This document shows, one piece after another, positions 6,890 to 15,323 of a stretch of DNA of 15,323 bases; within the stretch, counting starts at the first letter, position 1; each line of letters begins with the position of its first letter. The notes under the pieces were generated by a model, which saw nothing but the letters and a program-made list of their open reading frames with translations, ran no database searches and had not been told where the DNA came from. This DNA is from Beroe ovata. Its lineage: Eukaryota > Ctenophora > Nuda > Beroida > Beroidae. Location of the stretch: the NCBI GenBank assembly GCA_946803715.1, contig CAMPET010000034.1, forward strand, positions 372,020 through 387,342, read 5' to 3'. The translations under genes were made by a program, and so were the position numbers.

Positions 6890-8449
6890 GTACACGGTGA
6901 CACGGAGGGCTGGGTGTGCGAGACATGTGAGGAAACATTCCCCCGTCGTACCATCCTGAACCGTCACCGTCACGAGGAGCATGGGGAAACGATCGAGAGC
7001 ATGTGCGTCGAGTGTGACAAATACTTCGAGGATCCCCGATCCCTGAAACGTCATATGCGGAGCGTCCACGACAAGCACACGGAATTCCGGTGTAGCACGT
7101 GCGAGGAGGTGTTCCCGTCGCGGAGCGAATACGATCGTCACCTCTACTACGTACACGATGAGGAAGTCGTTACGATGTGTCTCGAGTGTGATAAGTTCTT
7201 CGAGGATGCGAGGTACCTCCGCAATCATTTGCGGAGCGTGCACGATTCCGTTGATAAGAGCGGGCATATGTGCCGGGATTGTAACCAGTCGTTTCCGGGT
7301 AAAGTCCCGCTCGATCGACACAAATACGAGGTGCACGGCAGGAGGATTGACACGCATTGCGAGCAGTGTGACAAGTTTTTCATGGATACGGTCAACGCGA
7401 AGAAGCATATGAAACTGATGCATCCCATGCAAATGCAGTACGCATGCACGATGTGCGATGATATGTTTACCGATCGTATCGCCAAAGACCGGCACAAGCT
7501 GGAACACCACACCATTGAACCGGATTTCATGTGCAAAGTGTGCGACCAAATCTTCCTCTCTGCATCGCAGCAGAAAAACCACAACAGCGTTTACCATAAG
7601 GGGATCGAGGTAAATCCATCCGGAAGTGGAATAAACATGGATACGTTCCAGGATTTGAGCTGTAACCAGTGTCACAAAACATTCGAGGATATTGGGAAGT
7701 TGACGCGTCACCGTCGAACCGTTCACAGCGCGAGTAACCATAGTGACGATGAACAGTACACGTGCAACGTGTGTAACGAAGTGTTCAAATTCAAGATCCA
7801 GCTGGATAAACACAGGTATAAAGCACACGCTGGCGGCGGGCCAAATATGTGCCAGCTGTGCAGTAAACTATTCGACGACCCGGCGAGGTTGAAGCGGCAT
7901 ATCCGGGCGGTTCACGAGAAACCACGTGAGTTCCGATGTCCGTCGTGTGACGATATCTTCCACCAGAAGATGCATCTCGATCGGCACAGGTACAAAGTCC
8001 ATGCCGACCCGGGGCCTAATGTATGCACGGAATGTGAGAAAATATTCGATGATAAGAGCAAGTTGAAGCGTCATGTTCGGGCTGTTCATGAAAAATGCAA
8101 AGATTTCCAGTGCGTCAAGTGCAAGAAAGCATTCTCCGCCGCCATATCACTCGATCGTCACATGAAGAAAGTTCATTCGGACGAGGGACCGCACATCTGC
8201 AAATTGTGCAACACTCAGTTCGACGGGAAAGGTCTCCTAAATCTTCACATCATGTTCTCGCACGGTGATAAGGGGAAGGTGAAAAAGAAACCGGGTGAGG
8301 AATCGGACGATGTTAAACCAGTGATTGGGGAAGACGTGGAGGAGGCACTGACCGATGATGAAGATGATGGGGAGGTGGCGGAAGAGGCGGGAGCAGATGA
8401 GGACACGGGAATCTTGTCAATGGTCCAAAAAAAGAAGATTGTGGAGTAG
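6890..8449 (+). CDS. Zinc-finger gene, terminal exon: 15 C2H2 fingers and acidic tail
   Basis: The acceptor TTTTTTCCCAG precedes 6890, and the stop TAG is at 8447-8449; 519 residues are encoded. After VHGD (completing the finger of exon 5) come 15 fingers, all C-x2-C-x12-H-x4-H, with Phe at the usual core position. They alternate between two types: one like CEEVF...LDRHRYKVH, and one like CDKFFED...LKRHMRSVH. Linkers are about 7 residues and not TGEKP. One longer spacer, about 22 residues with Gly/Ser/Asn, lies between fingers 8 and 9; another (HSASNHSDDEQY) lies between 9 and 10. From residue 459 the tail is basic (KGKVKKKP), then strongly acidic (LTDDEDDGEVAEE), ending QKKKIVE. It is likely a nuclear nucleic-acid-binding protein. 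With the five upstream exons, 803 residues and about 25 fingers are visible. No named orthologue is recognised. Confidence 0.92.
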   Translation, partial: VHGDTEGWVCETCEETFPRRTILNRHRHEEHGETIESMCVECDKYFEDPRSLKRHMRSVHDKHTEFRCSTCEEVFPSRSEYDRHLYYVHDEEVVTMCLECDKFFEDARYLRNHLRSVHDSVDKSGHMCRDCNQSFPGKVPLDRHKYEVHGRRIDTHCEQCDKFFMDTVNAKKHMKLMHPMQMQYACTMCDDMFTDRIAKDRHKLEHHTIEPDFMCKVCDQIFLSASQQKNHNSVYHKGIEVNPSGSGINMDTFQDLSCNQCHKTFEDIGKLTRHRRTVHSASNHSDDEQYTCNVCNEVFKFKIQLDKHRYKAHAGGGPNMCQLCSKLFDDPARLKRHIRAVHEKPREFRCPSCDDIFHQKMHLDRHRYKVHADPGPNVCTECEKIFDDKSKLKRHVRAVHEKCKDFQCVKCKKAFSAAISLDRHMKKVHSDEGPHICKLCNTQFDGKGLLNLHIMFSHGDKGKVKKKPGEESDDVKPVIGEDVEEALTDDEDDGEVAEEAGADEDTGILSMVQKKKIVE

Positions 8450-9299
8450 GAAAATTTGGTGGGAAGAAGAAGAATGTGGGGGAGAAGAAACTTGATATGT
8501 GAAGAGTTACTTGGTAAGAAAAGAGAAAGGTGGCTGAGACTTGAATATGTATTCAGACAATTTCATATGCGTTTTTGAACAACGATTATTGGAGTTCGTG
8601 TGGTTTTTACGCATACACAACCAAATATATTTATGCATACTAACTACTTAATTATCGTATTTAAACAGTCTTCAATTATAATCTTTACGCAATTTAAAAA
8701 CTGTATCGTTATACATCTTATCAGAATAGTTCAGTATGAAACCAAATCTTGATCAAAGTGCTTGGTAGTTCTTACGATTGATAACTTTAGAATGTTCAAA
8801 AGTGTTCGAAGTTTTACGCATACCTTGAACCCAATTGATTATCGATCACGTTTAAAGATTAGCGTTTAAGGATCACCGATTCAGGATATCTATGCAGCAA
8901 CAAGTTGAAACATAGTTATCTTACTTTCTATTCTGCCATTTGGAAAATTGTTGTTTGAAAATGCCACAAATGTGCGATTTTTCGTTGCCATTTTGCGGTA
9001 TTATTTCAGGCACGGCCTGTTTATTGTTATCTCTATCAAAACTGTTTCGTTTTCTTGATTACTCAATGACTTATAATGAAAGAATTGGCAGCATATGATC
9101 GCAATTATTCAGGATATATATATATTGATGCTGAATCGATGAAACTCGCACAGGCATGGTCTATGTTAGAAGAAAGAGGACAGCCATGATTTGGTCATTC
9201 CTTCTACAACGGGCTGGCATAGGTTGATGGGAACTGCCAGGAGATGACAGTGACACAAATAGGTAAGTTCTATGAAAGATAACTGAATTCCGGCATCAC

Positions 9300-9550
9300 T
9301 TGGGTCTTGGATTCTCAAAGAGAGACGATGCGCATTTTTGTGGCAATTCCATGTACCAAACCGGCCGCAAGATTCCGGTTAACGCGAAAAATTCGCAATT
9401 TTATGCAGCGCGACACTTTAAAGTCAGCATCTGCAGCGCGCGCGTTTGGTTGTTTGTTGGCGCCTTCCATGAATCATGCCTTCGCGACCGCTCACGTAGG
9501 GAAATGCCGCGCAGCCGCTTGCGCATTTGAATTTTATCTTCATCTCGAAA
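9300..9550. promoter_or_regulatory. CpG-containing GC-rich block, possible enhancer or promoter
   Basis: This stands out from AT-rich surroundings with clustered CG dinucleotides, including GCAGCGCGCGCGTTTGG at 9432-9448, and several near-palindromic words. It has overlapping open frames of 76 and 87 codons without domains. A regulatory or conserved non-coding role is possible; the evidence is compositional only. Confidence 0.25.
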
Positions 9551-10189
9551 GCAAATTTGGGAAAGCTTGATGAATTTTTAGTTAGTTCTTCATTGGTAAG
9601 GTGTGTAGTCAGCCAAATAGGAAAATGGATGAATTGGAGTTGATAAAATAATCTTGGGCTGTACTCTGTTTCAGTAGTTTGCGTGGAACTTGCATTTTAG
9701 TCACGGAAATCCGGTTTTTGATGAACCATGTCACCATAAAAGGACTGCAGTATAATTTCCCTTCCTCCACTTTAATACTATGACAGTCTTTCCAACTTCC
9801 TTGTTTCTCTATACCTACCGAAATATTGTTGCATATCGATAAAAGTACTGTTCTCACGAACTTACATCGACAGACATTGGACATCTGTATACGAGTATGA
9901 GCGTCGTGAAACAGCCTCGCCTTTGCAATATCTAGCGCCATTAAAACTTTCATCTCTGTTGAACATGAATTTCAAAAGCAGTTCTCCTAGCCAGCATTGG
10001 TATTGTGATGTTTTCGACCAATTCATGTAGCTGGTCAAAACATTTGACATATCCGCATTGCCCCCAACCAATTATGTTCCTGCCCCCTATCATGACCAAA
10101 ACATGTGTCTGTGTTAAGTTTACAAATTACCGTATCGGTGCATGAAGTGAACTTAACAATAATGCTAATTGATAAAACTATAACACTTC

Positions 10190-10345
10190 TCGCACTCTAA
10201 TAAAGGTCTTGTTTATCGGCTAATTGGGCCATTTAAACGCCGGAATTGCTTGTAAAATTGCCCTCCGTCGATTTAGCCAGACTATAATTATTGCATTTAA
10301 GTGTTAAGCGATGGCAATGCTCGTTTGAGTCATCAAATTGACAGA
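10190..10345. promoter_or_regulatory. Homeodomain-site-rich block upstream of bsx
   Basis: The block includes CTAATAAAG, GGCTAATTGGGCC, CATTTAAAC, ATAATTATTGCATTTAAGTG and GTTAAGCG within about 150 bp. TAAT cores and a TTAAGTG (NK2-type) site are dense. The look is that of a developmental enhancer, 1.6-1.7 kb upstream of the bsx start. Inferred only from motif density. Confidence 0.3.
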
Positions 10346-10933
10346 TATAATGGATTTGATTGGCAGCAATCCTGATGAAGCATATACTCTGTATCTGTAA
10401 ACCATCGGTGTCACCATGTATATTATATTATGACGTGGCATTGAATATGGCATTATCACGGCGTTTCAATTAAGAGATTAAATCTCCCCGCGTCTAACAA
10501 AACTATATAGGGAGGGACCATAATGATGAAGACGCTCAATCGAATTTGGTGTTTTTGTAATAACAGATGGCAATTATAGGAAAGTTTAAGTAGTTGCATT
10601 GTTCGCACACATGTAATATTTTGTTGTTTACCGATATGATAATGATACTTAAATAATGAACAACCGGTACTCAAGTATATTGATACATAGAATGGAGGAA
10701 CTTTGCTCTATAGTCAGACGAGAACTTTCTGTGGGTAACAAGTAAATTTTATTGTCATGGAGGGAGTTAACTTGATGAATTAACCGTCTTTGGAATTGAT
10801 GAACGGCGGATTAGGATTCAAATGGGCATCGTTTTTGTGAGTGTGTCTGTGTGAGTGTATCTGTGCTTCCGTGTGTCTTTGCGTCTGTATGTGTGTCCAG
10901 CACAGATTTAATTCACTCCTCAAACTTGTGTTT

Positions 10934-11061
10934 GTCACGTGACACGGCTATCATCCAATAGAATCGCTCGACACGATCTCGCTATAGCCAATCAGGAGGC
11001 AGCTTGGTGATTCTAATTTCCTTAGTAACGCGGTACATTTGCACGTTCTCCCTGTCACGTG
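10934..11061 (+). promoter_or_regulatory. Promoter-like module: CACGTG, two CCAAT boxes, CACGTG
   Basis: GTCACGTGAC at 10934-10943 is followed by CCAAT at 10955-10959 and again at 10988-10992, both on the + strand. Spacing is 33 bp, close to three helical turns as in NF-Y pairs. GTCACGTG follows at 11054-11061. E-box plus paired CCAAT is a known TATA-less promoter arrangement. It lies about 0.9 kb upstream of the bsx start and might drive bsx through an untranslated 5' exon, or belong to an unannotated transcript. Confidence 0.45.
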
Positions 11062-11921
11062 TTGCGATGGTCACAATCTTCGATCGGGTTATACGTTTGT
11101 TATATTGGTTAACGACCATCACTTTTTGTGCTCAAATTCTCAATATTTGTGTCCCGTTCTCTATAAACTTAACGTTTTAGTTAAAACATTTCGGAAACTT
11201 AATTCGCAAAATTTCATCATATGTGTCAAATTCAATGTAACACTTTTGTTAGTTGATGAAGATGTCTAAATCTAAGAAAGTTAGTTGATATCAAAAATTT
11301 TAAGAAGTTAGTATCCATTGTTGCGAAGTTTGGCCAACAAAAGAAACAATATATCGGTTTCTTTGTATCTTTGGAACCTTGCTCACTCAATCTATGTAAC
11401 GGTCCATTCGGTCCTTCTGTATCTCCTATTCAACAAGATTGTTTCCAAATATTTTCCCATCGAAAACTCTCGATTACGTGCAATAAATAATTTGTTATCT
11501 ACCGTTATAATTACAAAACAACGTCACGTGACGCATGATATCACGTGATTCATTGTGATTTGAGTCACGTGACCCGGCCTCCACGATTGGAATGCATCTT
11601 ACTAGGGCAAACACTTGATACTTACAATTCCCACACTAGCCTCTAAGGTTGCATGCTAGCTGCGCGGGTGCAACATTGCGTGTCGTGGTGAGAAACGGGA
11701 ATGACACTGTGGTCAGATGTTGGCAAAACAATCCTAAACATTTGCGGTCTTACCTGACATTGTCGTTGATCCGATGAGTTTCGCGTCGCTATAGGGGTCT
11801 TTCGAAAATTTCACCTTTTTTCTAGAAGTTTTGTTTCACTGTGTGGAACTTAATGAATTTCATCGTTTTTTATTTAAGTCATTTGATCTGACCAACAGTT
11901 TTATCCCTTCTGCAGCGGAAT
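11062..11921 (+). other. Proximal upstream region or 5' UTR of bsx
   Basis: AT-rich, no domain-bearing frame. It contains a cluster of three CACGTG palindromes at 11523-11573. The tract TTTTATCCCTTCTGCAG (11899-11915) looks like a 3' splice site, so the first coding exon may start at 11916 with an untranslated exon farther upstream. Confidence 0.5.
11523..11573. promoter_or_regulatory. Triple TCACGTGA cluster
   Basis: GTCACGTGAC (11523-11532), ATCACGTGAT (11540-11549) and GTCACGTGAC (11564-11573) are fully palindromic and lie within 51 bp. This matches the binding preference of bHLH-ZIP factors (USF, MITF/TFE). It is about 350 bp upstream of the bsx start codon. Confidence 0.5.
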
Positions 11922-11994
11922 ATGAGTATGTTAGAAGTCGAATCGAAAAAGAAGATATCATTCCTCATTGCTGATCTTCTCGAACATTCCACAG
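11922..11994 (+). CDS. bsx: bsx exon 1 with eh1-like motif
   Basis: ATG 11922 opens MSMLEVESKKKISFLIADLL and ends EHST plus one base; the donor GTACTT follows 11994 (phase 1). The core SFLIADLL resembles the N-terminal SFxIxDIL motif of Bsx, Nkx and Bar proteins, which binds Groucho-type co-repressors in related families. The coding stretch is only 24 codons, found by the motif and by phase fit: G+AA gives Glu at the start of exon 2. This exon is outside the duplicated segment, so there is a single copy. A second ATG at 11928 is an alternative start. Confidence 0.75.
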
Positions 11995-12137
11995 GTACTT
12001 CTCGATACCTAGAAAAACTATCATCGTAGTTCTGATTATTTTTCCCTCGTCCTTTTCTAATAACAAGCTCATTTGTAAGCTAGTTGAGTAAATTTTTGAC
12101 GCGAAAGTTTCCCCCAACTGAAAGTCTACCACCTCAG
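11995..12137 (+). other. bsx: bsx intron 1
   Basis: This is a 143-bp intron with donor GTACTT and acceptor CTACCACCTCAG, phase 1. It contains in-frame stops, so it must be removed for a full product. Confidence 0.65.
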
Positions 12138-12299
12138 AAGACCCAGTATTGAGGAGTCCCCCTACCACGCCGCAAGACCTCAAAATTGAGTCCCCACCGG
12201 TATCAAAAACCCCTGTCATTGGCGATGAGAAAACATTCGACCTGTTCCCCTCTCCCTTCTATCAACGGAGCACGGTGGAGCTTATCAAATCTCTCCTAG
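12138..12299 (+). CDS. bsx: bsx exon 2 (complete allele copy)
   Basis: Begins with AA completing Glu, then DPVLRSPPTTPQDLKIES and onward to TVELIKSLL plus one base. The donor GTAGGG follows 12299. It links the eh1-like exon to the Pro/Ser-rich exon and keeps phase 1 at both ends. It contains an S/T-P rich stretch (RSPPTTP, ESPP, KTP) and a hydrophobic FDLFPSPFYQ motif. No domain is recognised. From 12165 on it is repeated at 13011-13145 with two amino-acid changes (Ser/Thr and Val/Met). Confidence 0.7.
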
Positions 12300-13009
12300 G
12301 TAGGGATTTAGAAATTTGTCAATCATTTCTGGTTTAAATTTGCTGAAAACCCTCGTAGTTTCATGTCAGATCAATCCGAAATAAGAATCTAAGTCAGAGA
12401 TGAGTTCTGAACCCGAACATCTCAACAGGAAGATCATCGACTCCTCCCCTCTTCAAACCCGCTTCCCTCAACCCTCTCAACATGACCGATCACAATCCCC
12501 TCTCCACCTCGCCCGCTACCAAGACAACGGAGGGACAGACCACGCCCACGTCACGCCCCGGATTGATGACGTCATCACCGCACGCCACATCGAGAGACGA
12601 GCGGCACCCCACACCGCCAGTGATGAGAACTCCGGCGTTTCCAACCACTGCAGGATATAGACCAACCTGCCATGCCTGTGAGTATAATTAGGACAGTCTA
12701 AACTAAAAACTAAGTACAGGATCACCATCAACTTCATCTTCGATTACCAATAGGAATCAGAAGCGTAATTTTTGTTGAAAATTCCAGATAACATAAAGGC
12801 GTAGCGGGCTAGTAATCCATCTCAGTAATCCGACGTTTTATTTTCAATTTGTCGAGCCGCTGATCTCAGCGAGAGATTTGGAATGCCTCAATTTTTCCCG
12901 TCATGAGCTTCATAAATTCTCTGTCTTGCGGCAAATTGGGAGGCTTGAACCTACTGATTGACTCCCTTTGTCAAAATTCTGACAAGCTCTATCAATCACT
13001 GAGAGTGAA
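12165..13009 (+). repeat. Direct duplication, copy A (845 bp, bsx exons 2-3)
   Basis: Copy A starts inside exon 2 and ends at the N gap. It is matched by copy B at 13011-13854. The first half differs by substitutions and small indels; from about 12602 to 13009 (some 400 bp) I see no difference. Probably two alleles assembled in tandem. Confidence 0.9.
12429..12677 (+). CDS. bsx: bsx exon 3, copy A (Pro/Ser/Thr-rich)
   Basis: The acceptor CATCTCAACAG ends at 12428. GA joins the G from exon 2 to give Gly, then RSSTPPLFKPASLNPLN and a long low-complexity Thr/Pro/Ser-rich stretch to AGYRPTCHA plus T; the donor GTGAGT follows 12677. Both boundaries are phase 1. The T joins AC of the homeobox exon to make Tyr. 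This is likely the disordered region between repression motif and homeodomain. Another frame here (from ATG 12400) is also open but does not fit the splice phases. Five residues differ from copy B. Confidence 0.7.
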
Positions 13010-13010
13010 N
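13010..13010. other. Single-N assembly gap
   Basis: A one-base gap sits exactly between the end of copy A (…GAGAGTGAA) and the start of copy B (CCACGCCGCAAG…), the second instance in the window of a lone N between direct copies. Confidence 0.85.
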
Positions 13011-13145
13011 CCACGCCGCAAGACCTCAAAATTGAGTCCCCACCGGTAACAAAAACCCCTGTCATTGGCGATGAGAAAACATTCGACCTGTTCCCCTCTC
13101 CCTTCTACCAACGGAGCACGATGGAGCTTATCAAATCTCTTCTAG
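13011..13145 (+). CDS. bsx: bsx exon 2, copy B (5'-truncated by the gap)
   Basis: Same reading as 12165-12299 but lacking the first 27 bases of the exon and its splice acceptor. Donor GTGGGG. Substitutions give Thr for Ser (PPVTKTP) and Met for Val (STMELIK). With no acceptor it cannot be a real extra exon as assembled; treat it as the second allele. Confidence 0.7.
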
Positions 13146-13273
13146 GTGGGGATTTAGAATTTGTCAATCATTTCTGGTTAAATTTGCTGAAAACCCTCGC
13201 AGTTTCATGTCAGATGAAAAGAATCAAAGTCAGAGATGAGTTATATACTTTCTGAACCCGAAAATCTCAACAG

Positions 13274-13522
13274 GAAGATCATCGACTCCTCCTCTCTTCA
13301 AACCCGCTTCCCTCAACCCTCTCAACATGACCGACCACACTCCCCTGTCCACCTCGCCCGTTACCATGACAACGGAGGGCCAGACCACGCCCACGTCACG
13401 CCCCGGATTGGTGACGTCATCTCCGCACGCCACACCGAGAGACGAGCGGCACCCCACACCGCCAGTGATGAGAACTCCGGCGTTTCCAACCACTGCAGGA
13501 TATAGACCAACCTGCCATGCCT
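13274..13522 (+). CDS. bsx: bsx exon 3, copy B
   Basis: Same 249-base exon as 12429-12677, with the same acceptor and donor. Five replacements relative to copy A (Asn/Thr, Ala/Val, Lys/Met, Met/Val, Ser/Pro), all in the low-complexity part. This copy is contiguous with the intron leading to the homeobox exon, so in a collapsed model it or its allele is used once. Confidence 0.7.
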
Positions 13523-14519
13523 GTGAGTATAATTAGGACAGTCTAAACTAAAAACTAAGTACAGGATCACCATCAACTTCATCTTCGATTACCAATAGGA
13601 ATCAGAAGCGTAATTTTTGTTGAAAATTCCAGATAACATAAAGGCGTAGCGGGCTAGTAATCCATCTCAGTAATCCGACGTTTTATTTTCAATTTGTCGA
13701 GCCGCTGATCTCAGCGAGAGATTTGGAATGCCTCAATTTTTCCCGTCATGAGCTTCATAAATTCTCTGTCTTGCGGCAAATTGGGAGGCTTGAACCTACT
13801 GATTGACTCCCTTTGTCAAAATTCTGACAAGCTCTATCAATCACTGAGAGTGAAAAATTTGATGTGAAGTCAAAAATGGTCTATCCCCCCAATGAACGAC
13901 ATGGTACCAACTTAAACTTCCGTCTGATCAATGGTTGTCTTGACACTTCTCTTTGATTTGACACATTATCATCCTATGTTTCATCTCCCCTGAATATGAT
14001 TATCATTTCAGCACCATAATCCCCATTTTAATCGAACCTTTCTCCTCTTTTAATCGTTAATTTGTAAGGCTTAATTGGGTAAATCGATATGGCATTAAGT
14101 ACGAGATGCTCTTGACAGGTAATTATTAAGTTAATCATGGCACCCCAGTTAAGTTTGGACTTTGGTCCTACTTAGGTCCTGTCATTAACACCTGGTCCCT
14201 TGACTTGTTCTTGAACTATGTTTCAATTTTGATCACGTGCCAGATATCTTCATCATGAATTGCTCTATTTATATTGAATTCCTGACAACTTACTTCTCAA
14301 TCGTGCTTTTTGAACCAAACATCTTCTCACGCTTTCTTGCGATTCACCCATGTCCCGGGGAGGAAAAATTGGGATCAATTTCCGCATTTATTTTCGTCCT
14401 AAATCCATCCCTGTAAACCACCCGCACCTCCCCATGAAATATATGTGTTAACGATGGCAAGTTTAGTCAAGTCTTATACCAGTAAAATATCCAGCGTTCA
14501 TTAATCAATCTGTCCTGTC

Positions 14520-14720
14520 ACCGCCTCCTCGTCAAATATCGATAAATAGCGCGATTTACCTGTGTAATTGGCATTTAAGATCGCGAGAAAATGGCAAAGG
14601 TGACATTAATCATCCAGCTAATACGCTAAATTCGATCAATTAACGATGTAATGAGCAATTTTCTCGTTAGCCTTCCCTAAGTGTCTAATGCATAATGCTT
14701 GTCCTGATGGCAGGGGAGAG
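14520..14720. promoter_or_regulatory. Homeodomain-site-rich block in bsx intron, candidate enhancer
   Basis: Dense words of developmental-enhancer type: ATCGATAAATAGCG, GTGTAATTGGCATTTAAG, GACATTAATCATC, CGATCAATTAACG and GTAATGAGCAATTTTC. The composition resembles the block at 10190-10345, including the shared GGC/CATTTAA(G) wording. Regulatory role inferred. Confidence 0.3.
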
Positions 14721-14762
14721 AGAGAGTAGGCTGCACTTATTTCCGGATCACGGCAGATCGGT

Positions 14763-14819
14763 GTCACGTGCGAGTTTATGCGTGTCACGTGCAACGCGTA
14801 GCGCGTGAGATGTCACGTG
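14763..14819. promoter_or_regulatory. Triple GTCACGTG cluster
   Basis: GTCACGTG occurs at 14763-14770, 14784-14791 and 14812-14819, with related GCGTG words between. It is similar in layout to the cluster at 11523-11573, but only the third site is a full TCACGTGA. Confidence 0.45.
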
Positions 14820-14986
14820 AGGTCTGACGCGCGGTGCGTGACTTGAGTTGGATGCTCATTTTGATATGTCGATGGTTTCGCCAAACTTTGTAACACCAAA
14901 TAAATAACTTCCCTGCATGGATATCGTTATTCCCTTCTCGAATATCAAAAATTTAGATTACCTATTTCCGGAAAAAACCTGTCTGA

Positions 14987-15323
<337 letters not shown>

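Larger units (their letters stand above)
8450..10933. other. Zinc-finger 3' UTR and intergenic DNA
   Basis: No conserved gene is seen. The first few hundred bases are probably the 3' UTR; I found no AATAAA or ATTAAA close to the stop. The region also holds a short AT microsatellite (9114-9126), a GC-rich, CpG-containing block (about 9300-9550), a homeodomain-site-rich block (about 10190-10345) and a GT-rich low-complexity tract (10833-10900). Open frames at 9307-9570 (+) and 9609-9953 (-) show no recognisable domain. Confidence 0.55.
13011..13854 (+). repeat. Direct duplication, copy B (844 bp)
   Basis: This is the second copy of 12165-13009, continuing into unique bsx intron sequence after 13854. 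It carries a 5'-truncated exon 2 and a full exon 3. Confidence 0.9.

Noticed and set aside
6623-7828. 401-codon open frame on the minus strand
   Set aside because: It is the antisense shadow of the zinc-finger exon, runs through the N gap and has no recognisable domain.
9300-9570. Overlapping 76- and 87-codon frames in the CpG-containing block
   Set aside because: Two overlapping frames, neither with a domain or coding-like pattern; better read as non-coding GC-rich DNA.
9609-9953. 114-codon frame on the minus strand in the intergenic region
   Set aside because: No motif, signal peptide or splice context; plausible chance frame in this composition. A protein search would be needed to revive it.
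11039-11548. Two 76-codon frames upstream of bsx
   Set aside because: No domain, AT-rich, and the second runs into the CACGTG cluster.
12400-12660. 86-codon frame over bsx exon 3 (and its copy at 13236-13505)
   Set aside because: It spans the acceptor CAG at 12428 and does not match the phase-1 junctions; the frame containing ATG 12482 joins cleanly on both sides.

Overview
The window is animal nuclear DNA. Coding sequence is cut into exons by GT-AG introns (about 85 bp to 4 kb), and families typical of bilaterian animals are present: long C2H2 zinc-finger arrays, a rhodopsin-like GPCR and a Bsx/bsh homeobox gene. The style (moderate introns, strong heterozygosity, many CACGTG palindromes) suggests an invertebrate such as a lophotrochozoan or invertebrate deuterostome; I cannot name the species. 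I found no rRNA, tRNA, CRISPR or recognisable transposase.

Layout, all genes on the + strand. (1) Positions 143-8449: the 3' part of a poly-zinc-finger gene. Six exons are visible (143-249, 4267-4480, 4689-4865, 4950-5057, 6045-6290, 6890-8449), giving 803 residues with about 25 C2H2 fingers and an acidic C-terminal tail. The 5' end lies outside the window. All exon junctions agree in phase, and one finger is rebuilt exactly across the 4-kb intron 250-4266. (2) Inside that intron lies a two-exon GPCR gene (2341-2750 and 2954-3614, 356 residues), nested in the same orientation. (3) Positions 8450-11921 are 3.5 kb of non-coding DNA with a CACGTG/CCAAT promoter-like module at 10934-11061 and other candidate regulatory blocks. 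(4) From 11922 to beyond the window end lies a bsx (brain-specific homeobox) orthologue. It has an eh1-like N-terminal motif exon, a linker exon, a Pro/Ser/Thr-rich exon, and an exon coding for homeodomain residues 1-44 that ends at a (GT)15 repeat forming the splice donor.

Two single-base N gaps (6847 and 13010) each separate near-identical direct copies of the same genomic segment, about 235 bp and 845 bp long. Copy differences in the zinc-finger case are all synonymous. In bsx, one half is diverged and the other half identical. Both look like unmerged alleles of one diploid locus joined by the assembler, not true exon duplications; the annotation should be collapsed accordingly.

The most interesting real biology is the nested GPCR, the regular intron placement between the two zinc-binding histidines of successive fingers, an antisense decamer sitting on one 3' splice site with six sense copies in the same intron, and the strong local excess of GTCACGTGAC palindromes. 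I see no wholly new molecular system.
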